Source: Oleiagrimonas sp036379395 (GTDB lineage Bacteria > Pseudomonadota > Gammaproteobacteria > Xanthomonadales > Rhodanobacteraceae). Taken from it: a stretch of DNA of 30,382 nucleotides. Of this stretch, positions 1 through 7,798 are shown in pieces (the stretch's first letter is position 1; each line of letters starts with the position of its first letter). Both the position numbers and the translations under genes were made by a program. The notes under the pieces are model-generated. The model was not told the DNA's origin and made no database searches. It was given only the letters and a program-made list of their open reading frames with translations. Where the stretch lies: positions 1-30,382 of the forward strand of contig DASVGR010000034.1 of assembly GCA_036379395.1 (NCBI GenBank), given 5' to 3'.

Positions 1-1208
1 CCGCGGTTGGTGTACTTCTTGGCGATGGAGATGACCAGGCGCAGGTTGGCCTCGACCATTTCCTTCTTGGCGCGGCGGGCCTTGGCCTCGCCGATGGACA
101 TGATGCGGTTGATTTCCTTGATGTCGATCAGCGGCAGGTGCAGGGTGGAAGCCACGGCACCCAGCTTGAGCTGCTCTTCTTCCAGCTGCTCGCGATGGTC
201 CTTCAGCGCCGGCGTCCATTTCTGGCGCTTGCGGCACTGTTCGCTGACCCATTCGACGCTGCCTTCGTTGGACGGGAAGGTCTTGAGGAACTCCGAGCGC
301 GGCATGCGCACCTGGCGCACCATGATGTCCATGATCACGCGCTCGTGGCGGCGGATGTCGGACACCACTTCGCGCACCTTGCGCACGAAGCCGTCGATGA
401 GGGCGGACGGCAGCTTCAGCGACAGGAACGTCTCGGACATTTCGTCGCGCAGCTTGACGATCTTCTTGTCGTTGATGTCGCCCTTGACGATGGCCTTCTG
501 GAACTTGGCATAGGCCTCGCGCATGACGTCCATGCGGCGGCGCACTTCCTCGGGGTCGGGGCCGGAGCCGCTGTTGTTGTCGTCGTCATCGTCCTCGACT
601 TCGTCGCTGTCCTCGTCTTCGTCCCACGAGCCGTTGGCCTTGGCCTCGGCGATGGCGGCGGCCTTCTCGTCGGCCTCGGCGATGAGGTCGTTGAAGCCGG
701 CGACGATTTCGCTCATGCGGCGCTTGCCGTCGAGATGGTGGTCGTATTCTTCGAGCATCAGCTCGATCGACCACGGGAACCGCGCCAGCGCCTCGTGGAC
801 CTGGTTCAGGCCTTCCTCGATGCGCTTGGCGATGGCGATTTCGCCCTCGCGCGTGAGCAGTTCGACCGTGCCCATTTCGCGCATGTACATGCGCACCGGG
901 TCGGTGGTGCGGCCCACTTCGGCATCCACGGCCGACAGCAGCGCAACGGCTTCCTCGGTGGCGGTTTCGTCGTCGTCGCCGCTGGGGGCGTCATCGCTGA
1001 TGGTGTCGGTGTCGGGCGCCGTCTCCAGCACTTCGATGCCCATGCCGTTGATCATCGAGATGATGTCTTCGATCTGCTCGGAATCGACGATGTCGTCGGG
1101 CAGGTGGTCGTTGACCTCGGCATAGGTCAGGTAGCCCTGCTCGCGGCCCTTGGTGATGAGCTGCTTGATTTCGGACTGTTGCTGCTGCAGATTCGGATTG
1201 TTGGACAT
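1..1208 (-). CDS. rpoD: RNA polymerase primary sigma factor RpoD (sigma-70), partial
   Basis: The housekeeping sigma factor directs core RNA polymerase to -35/-10 promoters. The window shows the N-terminal 402 residues and cuts off inside region 2 (last residues ...ISIAKKYTNRG); family members are about 600-620 residues, so roughly the last third is missing. Visible in order: region 1.1 (about 1-80), an acidic/serine linker, region 1.2 around DPVRMYMREMG (103-112), the long non-conserved region with a very acidic stretch (about 195-210), and the start of region 2 (EANLRLVISIAKKY). The ATG at 1208-1206 opens MSNNPNLQQQ, with a weak purine stretch (GAAG) upstream. The upstream neighbour is dtd, not dnaG/rpsU as in enterobacteria. 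A convincing promoter lies at 1240-1268, so the gene is probably transcribed alone. Identity is very secure. Confidence 0.97.
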   Translation of the reverse strand, partial: MSNNPNLQQQQSEIKQLITKGREQGYLTYAEVNDHLPDDIVDSEQIEDIISMINGMGIEVLETAPDTDTISDDAPSGDDDETATEEAVALLSAVDAEVGRTTDPVRMYMREMGTVELLTREGEIAIAKRIEEGLNQVHEALARFPWSIELMLEEYDHHLDGKRRMSEIVAGFNDLIAEADEKAAAIAEAKANGSWDEDEDSDEVEDDDDDNNSGSGPDPEEVRRRMDVMREAYAKFQKAIVKGDINDKKIVKLRDEMSETFLSLKLPSALIDGFVRKVREVVSDIRRHERVIMDIMVRQVRMPRSEFLKTFPSNEGSVEWVSEQCRKRQKWTPALKDHREQLEEEQLKLGAVASTLHLPLIDIKEINRIMSIGEAKARRAKKEMVEANLRLVISIAKKYTNR

Positions 1209-1239
1209 GGACTCTTCGCACCCGGCGCATGAACCGTTC

Positions 1240-1268
1240 AGTATAACGAGATGGTGATTTTTTGACCA
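1240..1268 (-). promoter_or_regulatory. Probable sigma-70 promoter of rpoD
   Basis: Read on the minus strand, TGGTCA (4 of 6 against TTGACA) is followed by a 17-base A/T-richer spacer and TATACT (5 of 6 against TATAAT). The -10 box ends about 30 bases before the rpoD ATG, giving a 5' leader of roughly 25 bases. The spacing is optimal and the A-tract stands out from the GC-rich surroundings. Assignment is by sequence pattern only. Confidence 0.6.
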
Positions 1269-1352
1269 GTGTTCAAGGGTGTTGTTCCACAGGTATTCAC
1301 CGCGGATTTCCCAGCAAAAAACGTGCCATGGCAGGTGGTTGCATGGTGTTGA

Positions 1353-1793
1353 TCAGCGCGCGTGGAGCCAGAACGTGGTCGGACCGTCGTTGACGAGGTC
1401 GATCACCATATGGGCACCGAAGCGACCGTTTTCCACCCCCGGCCAGGCATCCCCGGCCAGGGTCAGCAAATGCTCGTACATGCGCCGCGCGAAGGCGGGC
1501 TCGGCTGCCGTGGCAAAACTGGGCCGCATGCCCTTGCGCGTGTCGGCCGCCAGGGTGAATTGCGGCACCAGCAGCAGGCCGCCTTGCGTGTCGACAAGCG
1601 AGCGGTTCATGCGGCCTTCGGCGTCTTCGAACAAGCGGTAGCCGAGCAGGCGTTCCAGCAATCGGCGCGCCTGCTTGTCGGTGTCGTCGGGTTCCACGGC
1701 GACCAGCGCCAGCAGGCCGGGGCCAATGGCGCCGACGGTCTCGCCATCGACGCTGACGCGGGCGCGGGTGACGCGCTGGATGAGGCTGATCAT
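1353..1793 (-). CDS. dtd: D-aminoacyl-tRNA deacylase (Dtd)
   Basis: This cytosolic homodimeric proofreading enzyme hydrolyses D-amino acids (and glycine) from mischarged tRNAs. At 146 residues it has normal family length and starts with the typical MISLIQRVTRA. FTLAADTRKGMRPSF and VNDGP-T-TF are family signatures. Two positions in the most conserved active-site motifs differ from the form I know from E. coli: SQFT reads PQFT (Pro77, E. coli numbering coincides) and GPVT reads GPTT (Thr139). Thr80 and the Gly-cisPro dipeptide (137-138) are present. The gene is divergent from the lipid A acyltransferase gene (92-base gap) and upstream of rpoD on the same strand. The ATG at 1793 matches the conserved N-terminus. 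Confidence 0.95.
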   Translation of the reverse strand: MISLIQRVTRARVSVDGETVGAIGPGLLALVAVEPDDTDKQARRLLERLLGYRLFEDAEGRMNRSLVDTQGGLLLVPQFTLAADTRKGMRPSFATAAEPAFARRMYEHLLTLAGDAWPGVENGRFGAHMVIDLVNDGPTTFWLHAR

Positions 1794-1885
1794 GAGGTGT
1801 CGGGTGTTGGTGTCAGGAGCGTCAGGATAGCCGCAAGTGGATTTTCAGCGGCTATGCTTGGCGCTTGTTTCAATGTGGTCGCCGC

Positions 1886-2770
1886 ATGCGTGTCGATGTT
1901 GCCCTGATCTATTTTTTGATGCGTCTGGTGGCGCTGTTGCCGTTGCGCGCGGTGCATGCCGTGGGCGCGGCGTTTGGCGCACTGTCGTGGCGCGTGCGCG
2001 GCAAGGCTTGCCGGCAGGCGCAGGCCAACATCGCCATCGCGCGGCCCGGGTTGGCGCCGGAAGCGCGCGCGGCGTTGGTGCGCGAGGCGCTGCTGGCGTC
2101 GGGCCGGTCGATGGCCGAGATGGCGTGGATCTGGGGGCGCGATGCGCGCGATGCGCTGGGCCGGGTGCGCGAGGTGCGTGGTCAGGAACTGTTCGACGCG
2201 GCGGTGGCCGATCCGCGCGGTTTGATCATCGCCGCGCCGCACTTGGGCTGCTGGGAGCTGCTCAACTATTGGCTGTGCGACCACACGGACATGGCCATCC
2301 TGTATCGGCCGCCACGCGTGGCGGCGCTGGAAGTCCTGCTGCGCAAGGTGCGCGGCGATCTTGCGCCGGAGCAGGTGCGTGCCGAAGGCGCCGGCGTGCG
2401 CACGTTGTACAAGCGTCTCAAGGCCGGTCAGACGGTGGGCATTCTGCCGGACCAGAAGCCGCGCGCCGGCGAAGGCCACATCGCGCCGTTTTTTGGTCGC
2501 GACGCGCTGACCATGGTGCTGCTGCCGCGCCTGGCCGCCCGTACGCAGGCGACCGTACTGTTCGCGTTTGCCGAACGTCTGCCACGCGGTGCGGGTTATC
2601 GCGTGCATTTCGTGCCGGCGCCCGAAGGCATGGCTGATGCCGATCTGGACGTGGCCTGCCGCGCGCTCAATCTGGGCGTGCAGCAGTGCGTGGAGCGTGC
2701 GTTTGCGCAGTACCAGTGGAGCTATCGGCGCTTTTCCGGCTTCGGGCTGGAAAACCCGTACAACCATTGA
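1886..2770 (+). CDS. LpxL/HtrB-like lipid A late acyltransferase
   Basis: This is an inner-membrane-associated enzyme of the LpxL/LpxM/HtrB family, which transfers a secondary acyl chain (typically laurate or similar) from acyl-ACP to the Kdo-lipid A precursor. It has 294 residues, close to the family's ~300. It has a hydrophobic N-terminal segment (about residues 5-30) and the catalytic HX4E motif, H119-LGCW-E124, within IIAAPHLGCWE. The conserved GILPDQKP block is present, as is the C-terminal YQWSYRRF(S) segment found in this family. I chose the ATG at 1886 (MRVDVALIYF) over a TTG seven codons upstream because it starts right at the hydrophobic anchor; no strong Shine-Dalgarno is visible for either. 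It converges, with 13 bases between stop codons, on the LPS glycosyltransferase block, which supports a role in LPS. Whether it is the LpxL or LpxM paralogue cannot be decided here. Confidence 0.9.
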   Translation: MRVDVALIYFLMRLVALLPLRAVHAVGAAFGALSWRVRGKACRQAQANIAIARPGLAPEARAALVREALLASGRSMAEMAWIWGRDARDALGRVREVRGQELFDAAVADPRGLIIAAPHLGCWELLNYWLCDHTDMAILYRPPRVAALEVLLRKVRGDLAPEQVRAEGAGVRTLYKRLKAGQTVGILPDQKPRAGEGHIAPFFGRDALTMVLLPRLAARTQATVLFAFAERLPRGAGYRVHFVPAPEGMADADLDVACRALNLGVQQCVERAFAQYQWSYRRFSGFGLENPYNH

Positions 2771-2783
2771 CGCCGCGGCAGCT

Positions 2784-4514
2784 TCAACGCTGCGCGCGGT
2801 AGCGGCCGGGGTGGTCGGGGTCGATGATGCGTGGCGGTTGCGAGGGCTCGGCCGGGGTGTGGCCGGATTCGATGTCGGCCAGTGCCTGAGCCGGCCAAGT
2901 CACTGTCCATGACGAACGGAATGGCTGGATCAACACGGCATAACGGCGAGCTTGTGGCATGAGCTTGTCGGGATGGGTGACGATCAGGCCATCGGGATGG
3001 CGTTGGGCGAACTGATCGATGGCCGCCGGGCTGCGCAATTCGCTTATGGGGTGCTTGAGGCGTCCGGCAAAGCTGAACTGGCCGTCGTAATTGCCCGCAT
3101 AGCCGATGGCTATTCCCTGAGTCTGGGCGTGACCCAGCAGGATGGACGTGGGCGTCAAGTTGTAGCGCGGCCATAATGCCAGCGTGAACAACACGCTTAT
3201 GGCAAATGCGCTGAACAGGCCGGCCACGGCCAGCCGGCGCATTTCACCGCGTCCGCGCAGCAGCAACAGCAGGCCCAGCACCAGAAACACCACGCTGACG
3301 TAGCGACTGACCGGCGCGGCGGTATCGACCCACAGGCCATGGATGCGGCCGCTGTCGACCAGCCACGGCAGCATGAACAGGAAGATGCCGACACCGATGC
3401 CGCCTACGCCCAGCGGCCAGGTGCCCAGCCAGGCGGTCGACGCCAGTTTGGCGTGACGTTCACGCAGGACGGCGATGGCTCCGGCAATCAGCAGCATGGT
3501 GCCGGCAAATTCCGGCAGCGGGTAATACAGTTGCTTGCCGCTGATGGCGGAAAACACGATCAGCGCCGGAACCAGCCAGCACAGGCAAAAACGCAACCCG
3601 CCGGCCAGCGGGCGACGCAAGGCGCCGACGGCCGCCCACGCGCGTGGCCAGAAGAAAAACGGAAACAGCATGATCGGCGCGTGAGTCAGATACCACCAGA
3701 ACGGCTGCGAGTGGCTTTGCAGCGGCATCGCGTGCTTGACACCGTTGGCCACGCGCGCGGCCGTCTGTGTGAACAGCAAACGATGGCGATAAGCCGGGCC
3801 GCCCAGATCCACGGCCGGAATGATCCACGCCGCCAGCATGGCCAGACCCAACAGCAGACCGAGCGCGCCACGGCCGTACCAGCGTGCGTGATGGGTACGC
3901 GCGTAATCGCTCCACAGCGGCCCCAGCAACCAAGGAAACAGCACATGTACCAGCAGCACCGGGCCTTTGGTCAACAGACCCAGGCCAATGCAGATGCCAA
4001 ACAGCAACCAGCGTGGTTCGGCGCGATCGGCGCGCGGCGTCAGGCACAACAACGCGCCCAGCGCCCACACGGCCAGCAGCACGTCGTACATGATCTGCAA
4101 GTCAAAAAAGAACGCGTACACCAGCGCGGCCAGCATCCACGGCGTGGCGCGCGCCACCCACGGGCGCTCCGGAAACAGGCGCTTGGCCAGCAGCGTGGCG
4201 ATGACGAGCTCGGACGCGCCGAAGGCCACTTCCAGCACGCGCGGCCAGATGTCGTTGACGCCGAACACGGCCCAGCCGGCGTGGATCAGCCAGAACAGCA
4301 GCGGGGCTTTTTCCGAATACGGCATGCCGTTCAGGTGCGGCACGATCCATTGCCCGTGTACCCACATGTCCCAGGCCACGGCCAGCGTGCGTGTGGAAAA
4401 CAACGGCACTGGGCCGTGTGCGAAACTGGCTGCGAAAGCCAGCAACATCCACAGCGGCAGCCAAGGCCACAGCATGCGCCAGGTGTCTTCGTTGATGCGG
4501 GGTCGAAAGGTCAT
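2784..4514 (-). CDS. ArnT-like membrane glycosyltransferase (GT39/GT83 superfamily)
   Basis: This polytopic inner-membrane glycosyltransferase resembles ArnT/PMT enzymes, which move a sugar from an undecaprenyl-phosphate donor to a periplasmic acceptor (L-Ara4N to lipid A in the case of ArnT). The protein has 576 residues. It has an N-terminal membrane segment, then a first periplasmic loop with the family-typical acidic and substrate-site motifs (AWDMWVHGQW, LNGMPYSEKAPLLFWL). About ten further hydrophobic helices reach to residue ~450, and a soluble C-terminal domain follows. ISGKQLYYPLP matches the conserved 'K-YYLLP'-like loop. It is last in a minus-strand glycan operon, 45 bases after the glycerophosphotransferase-like gene. 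None of the L-Ara4N-making genes (arnA/B/C/D) is in the window, so the donor sugar is unknown and I leave out the symbol. Confidence 0.85.
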   Translation of the reverse strand: MTFRPRINEDTWRMLWPWLPLWMLLAFAASFAHGPVPLFSTRTLAVAWDMWVHGQWIVPHLNGMPYSEKAPLLFWLIHAGWAVFGVNDIWPRVLEVAFGASELVIATLLAKRLFPERPWVARATPWMLAALVYAFFFDLQIMYDVLLAVWALGALLCLTPRADRAEPRWLLFGICIGLGLLTKGPVLLVHVLFPWLLGPLWSDYARTHHARWYGRGALGLLLGLAMLAAWIIPAVDLGGPAYRHRLLFTQTAARVANGVKHAMPLQSHSQPFWWYLTHAPIMLFPFFFWPRAWAAVGALRRPLAGGLRFCLCWLVPALIVFSAISGKQLYYPLPEFAGTMLLIAGAIAVLRERHAKLASTAWLGTWPLGVGGIGVGIFLFMLPWLVDSGRIHGLWVDTAAPVSRYVSVVFLVLGLLLLLRGRGEMRRLAVAGLFSAFAISVLFTLALWPRYNLTPTSILLGHAQTQGIAIGYAGNYDGQFSFAGRLKHPISELRSPAAIDQFAQRHPDGLIVTHPDKLMPQARRYAVLIQPFRSSWTVTWPAQALADIESGHTPAEPSQPPRIIDPDHPGRYRAQR

Positions 4515-4559
4515 GAAAACTCGTGGGACGTGGAGGGTGGGCGCGCGTCGGAAGGGGGA

Positions 4560-5582
4560 TCAACGGCCCCAGTAGCCGATGCGTTTGCGGATCTTGAACT
4601 TGCGCCAGAAGTTGCCCGGCTTGCGCTTGCGGTTTTTGCCACCGGCGGCGATGAACGCGTCGATGGCCTGGAGGATGCGCTCGCTGGACTGGCCGTCGTG
4701 GTACGGATGAATGGCCTGCGCGTAGTCGGCGATGGCGGCCATCAATTCCGGTGGGCGGCTGAGTGCGCGCACGATGGCCGGTTCGAAATCGGCCGCGTCG
4801 TGGATGTCGATCAGCTGCGGGCCGGGGCGGCGGTTGTTGAACGTGACCACCGGTTTGCCGGTGAGCAGGAATTCGTTGAGCGCGGAGCTGGTGTCCGAGC
4901 ACATCATGTCGACTTGCCCGAACAGGTCGAGAATGTTGTCGTTGGTGGCAAAGTACAGGTGCTCGTTTTCCAGCGCCTTGTATTTGGCCACTGTCTCGGC
5001 GTTCATTTTGGGGTGGAAGGTGACGATCCAGCGCCAGCGGCCGTCGCGCGACAAGCGCTTGACCTCGTCGTGCAGCGTGTCGGCCGCGCTCCACGACGGT
5101 GAGAACGTCGAGTGGTACAGGATGACCGGCGTGTCGCGCACCGGCTCGGGGTGGCTGTCGAGCACGTCCATGAACGGGTCGAGCTTGGGCCAGCCGGTTT
5201 CGGTGACGGAAAAATGCCCCAGCTTGTCGGCCAGCGCCTTGAACTTGACGGTGTCGCGCGGGCCGGTGGTGCAGTACAGGTCGAAAAAGCCGCGAATGTA
5301 GATGTGGCGCGGCTTGCCGGCGTCGAAACCGTGGAAGGTTTCGGCCTTCACGCCGGGAAAGAAATGCGGCACGGCGTTGGACGGCGTGATCACGGCGATC
5401 GGGTTCCACGCGCGCACTTCGGCGGTGGACTTGAGCCAGGTTTCGCCGGCGATGAGATCTTCGCCACCGGGGCCGTCGAAAAACCACGCCGCCTCGTCGC
5501 CGCGCGCGCGGATGGCGTCCTGCACCGGGCGCAGGATGGCCAGGGCGTAGCGTTCGGAGCCGTACAGCAGGTAGTGCGTCAT
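4560..5582 (-). CDS. CDP-glycerol glycerophosphotransferase-family protein (TagB/TagF-like)
   Basis: A 340-residue soluble protein of the GT-B-fold group that includes CDP-glycerol glycerophosphotransferases and UDP-GlcNAc 2-epimerase-like proteins. Supporting segments are TGWPKLDPF, VILYHSTFSPSWSA, WIVTFHPKMN, and DMMCSDTSSALNEFLLTGKPVVTFNNRRPG, which matches the SD-SS-x-E-x-LL-x-KP-V nucleotide-binding signature of TagB/TagF C-terminal domains. A basic C-terminal tail (KNRKRKPGNFWRKFKIRKR) could contact the membrane. It starts one base after the stop of the upstream waaE-like gene, so the two are almost certainly translationally coupled. The context suggests attachment of a phosphorylated polyol or similar group to LPS core or a surface glycan; the substrate is an inference only. 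Confidence 0.8.
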   Translation of the reverse strand: MTHYLLYGSERYALAILRPVQDAIRARGDEAAWFFDGPGGEDLIAGETWLKSTAEVRAWNPIAVITPSNAVPHFFPGVKAETFHGFDAGKPRHIYIRGFFDLYCTTGPRDTVKFKALADKLGHFSVTETGWPKLDPFMDVLDSHPEPVRDTPVILYHSTFSPSWSAADTLHDEVKRLSRDGRWRWIVTFHPKMNAETVAKYKALENEHLYFATNDNILDLFGQVDMMCSDTSSALNEFLLTGKPVVTFNNRRPGPQLIDIHDAADFEPAIVRALSRPPELMAAIADYAQAIHPYHDGQSSERILQAIDAFIAAGGKNRKRKPGNFWRKFKIRKRIGYWGR

Positions 5583-5583
5583 G

Positions 5584-6399
5584 TCAGCGGTCGATGTGGT
5601 GGCGGGTGAGCGTGGCCGCCGCTTGTGCGACGGACGCGGGATGGTGGCGCATTTCGTAGTAGCGCAGGCGTTTGTACAAGGCGTAGCTGGCGGCCGTCTG
5701 CGCCATCACGAAGCCGCGCCAGCCGTCCAGGCACGCCAGCCGGAACAGGTAATCCTTGACGAAAGCCAGCACGTACACGAACGGCGCCTGCCACATGCGC
5801 ACCGGCCTGCGCTTGTCGTTCCAGTCGCGGCACTTGAGCTCGGCATAGCGCAATACCTTGAGCTGCTTGTCGACCAGGGTCGGGTTGTTGGCGTGGTTGA
5901 ACGGGGCCTTGAACGTGCGCGCGGGGCCGGCAAATTGCAGGCTTTCGTGCACGCGCGCGTCGGACCAGTGGGCGCGGCCACGATGGTACAGCCGCGCCAG
6001 TTTTTCGCCCACGTTGGGGCGGTAGAAGCGCATCGGCCGACCCATGTAGATGCTGCGTCGGCGCAGGACGGCGGCCGTGGCGGGGCTTGCCATCAGCGCC
6101 GGCAGCTCGCGTTGCAGCTCGGCGGCCAGCTCGGGTGACAGCCATTCGTCGGCGTCCAGCACCAGCAGCCAGTCGTGGCTGCACAGGGCGGCGGCGGCGT
6201 TGCGCTGCGGGCCGAAACCCAGCCAGTCCTGGTGTTCCACGCGCGCGCCGTGGGCGCGGGCGATGGCGACGGTGTCGTCGTCGCTGCCCGAATCCAGCAC
6301 CAGCTTTTCGGCCGCGAACGGCACGCTGTCCAGGCAGCGCGCGATGCAATCGGCCTCGTTGTGCGTGATGACGGCAAGGGTCAGGGGCAGGGTCGGCAT
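5584..6399 (-). CDS. waaE: WaaE/KdtX-type LPS core glycosyltransferase (GT2)
   Basis: This family-2 inverting glycosyltransferase of the WaaE/KdtX group adds a beta-linked hexose to inner-core heptose I in several Gram-negatives. It has 271 residues, a usual length. Motifs: the N-terminal nucleotide-binding strand LAVITHNEADCIARCLDS, LDSGSDDDT (36-43), and the metal-binding DAD motif in VLDADEWLS (D82, D84). The typical acceptor-side region follows, with W-DARVHE and a hydrophobic region near the C-terminus (FVYVLAFVKDYLFRL). The ATG at 6399 gives the canonical MPTLPLTLAVITHNE start. It lies 9 bases after waaL and 1 base before the next gene, in the middle of the LPS operon. The exact sugar is not visible from sequence. 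Confidence 0.88.
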   Translation of the reverse strand: MPTLPLTLAVITHNEADCIARCLDSVPFAAEKLVLDSGSDDDTVAIARAHGARVEHQDWLGFGPQRNAAAALCSHDWLLVLDADEWLSPELAAELQRELPALMASPATAAVLRRRSIYMGRPMRFYRPNVGEKLARLYHRGRAHWSDARVHESLQFAGPARTFKAPFNHANNPTLVDKQLKVLRYAELKCRDWNDKRRPVRMWQAPFVYVLAFVKDYLFRLACLDGWRGFVMAQTAASYALYKRLRYYEMRHHPASVAQAAATLTRHHIDR

Positions 6400-6408
6400 G
6401 CGTCGATT

Positions 6409-7722
6409 CTAGCCGACGTGGCCCGCGTGCCTGGTTTGCCGGGCATGGGCGACGGCCAGCGCCAGGCCGAGGATGAGCAGGCAATAGAACGACTGGCTCA
6501 TCACGCGGTAGAACACGCTGTCGGTCACGGCGCACAGCATGTACAGCACGCCGATGGCCAGACCCGACCACGCGGCCGTGGCCACCCGTGCGTCGTGCGC
6601 CCGCACGTGGCGCGCAAAGTAGATCAGCGGCGCGATGAACCAGATCAGCAGCACCAGCAACCCCGGCACACCGCCGGCAGCGGCCGCGCCCAGGTACATG
6701 TCGTGCGGGTTGTTGTAGTGCGCGATGGATGGGTCGCTGCGACCGGCCGCGATTTCGGCGTGCACATAGGCCTGGAAACGATCGATGCCGAGGCCGGCCA
6801 GCGGATGTTCGACAAAGGCGCGCGTGGCGGTGCGCCACATTTCCAGACGCGCGCCGACCGAGGTATCCACTTGGCCGGCGTCGGCCTCGGTGACTTGTTG
6901 CGAGATGACGGCAAAGCGCTTGAGCGTGGCGCCGTGCATCGACGCCACGGCCACCGCGCCGCCAATGACGAAGATGGCCAGCGCACCAAGGCACCAGCGC
7001 CAATGGCGGCTGGTGCAACCCTTGAGGACCAGCAGGCCCAGGAACACGGGAATGAAAGCCAGCAGCGGCCCGCGGCTCTGCGTCAGCAGCGCGCCGTAGA
7101 TGCCCAGTGCGACGGCGGCGCCATGCAGCAGGGCGAGCGGCTTGCCGGGTTGCGCGCGCAGCAATTGCACCAGCGCGGTCACGGCCAAGCCCAGCATCAC
7201 GGTGGCAAACTCGATGGAAGTCGACGCGCCGCCGTTGGTGCTGTAGGCGCGTGCCACGCCGTAGCCGAAATGTTGCACGATGCAGAACACGCCCAGACCG
7301 ATGGCGGTCAGGCTGAAGCCGATCCACAGCCAGCGCCAGTTGATGCCATCGACGAACACGGCGGCGACGGCCAGATACAGCAGCACGTGGTCGGCCACGC
7401 CCAGCGCCGAGGCGCCCAGACCGTGGCCCAGCGTATTGGCAATGGCGTACAACACGCTCAGTGCCGCGGCCGCCGTCACCGGCCAGGCCAGACGATAGGC
7501 GCGGCGCACGTCGCGTCGGGTGGCGATGAGATACAGCCCCAGCAAGAACAGCAAGGCCGGCGGGATGATCTTCAGCCGGCTGTGGATGACCAGCGACAAC
7601 GGCACCAGTGCCGTCAGCAAGGTCAGCGCGCCACGCAGCCAGAAGGCTTCGGGCGTGGCTGGAAACGGCGAAGGATGGAGGGTTTCAGGCACGTGGAATG
7701 ACGCCAGCGGGAGACAATGCAC
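6409..7722 (-). CDS. O-antigen ligase family protein (WaaL/Wzy_C-like)
   Basis: This polytopic inner-membrane protein of the O-antigen ligase/polymerase superfamily is expected to transfer undecaprenyl-linked O-chains to lipid A-core in the periplasm. It has 437 residues with about ten to twelve hydrophobic helices. The large periplasmic loop carries the family hallmarks: LTQSRGPLLA, then R-x-EMWRTATRAF-EHPLAGLGI and AHYNNPHDMYL, matching the conserved arginine and H-N-x-Y/L positions of Wzy_C proteins. The coding frame opens with GTG at 7722, but no Shine-Dalgarno is visible there. An internal GTG about ten codons later (VPETLHPSPF) is an alternative start, so the first residues are uncertain. 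It sits between a GT4 transferase (76 bases upstream) and waaE (9 bases downstream), which favours a ligase role over a polymerase. Confidence 0.85.
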   Translation of the reverse strand: MHCLPLASFHVPETLHPSPFPATPEAFWLRGALTLLTALVPLSLVIHSRLKIIPPALLFLLGLYLIATRRDVRRAYRLAWPVTAAAALSVLYAIANTLGHGLGASALGVADHVLLYLAVAAVFVDGINWRWLWIGFSLTAIGLGVFCIVQHFGYGVARAYSTNGGASTSIEFATVMLGLAVTALVQLLRAQPGKPLALLHGAAVALGIYGALLTQSRGPLLAFIPVFLGLLVLKGCTSRHWRWCLGALAIFVIGGAVAVASMHGATLKRFAVISQQVTEADAGQVDTSVGARLEMWRTATRAFVEHPLAGLGIDRFQAYVHAEIAAGRSDPSIAHYNNPHDMYLGAAAAGGVPGLLVLLIWFIAPLIYFARHVRAHDARVATAAWSGLAIGVLYMLCAVTDSVFYRVMSQSFYCLLILGLALAVAHARQTRHAGHVG

Positions 7723-7798
7723 AAGGAGGCGAAGAACGTTTCCTTGCCGGCATTATCACCGATGGATGCGATGGTGCGACAACGTTGTCGCCGGGCAT

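Noticed and set aside
2771..2802. GCAGC-loop-GCTGC hairpin at the convergent ends of the acyltransferase and ArnT-like genes
   Set aside because: The stem is only five pairs, overlaps the coding end and has no T-run; not enough for a terminator call.
3339..5102. Plus-strand open frame of almost 600 codons opposite the ArnT-like and TagF-like genes
   Set aside because: The translation is Gln/His/Arg-rich without motifs; the opposite strand codes for clear membrane and transferase proteins.
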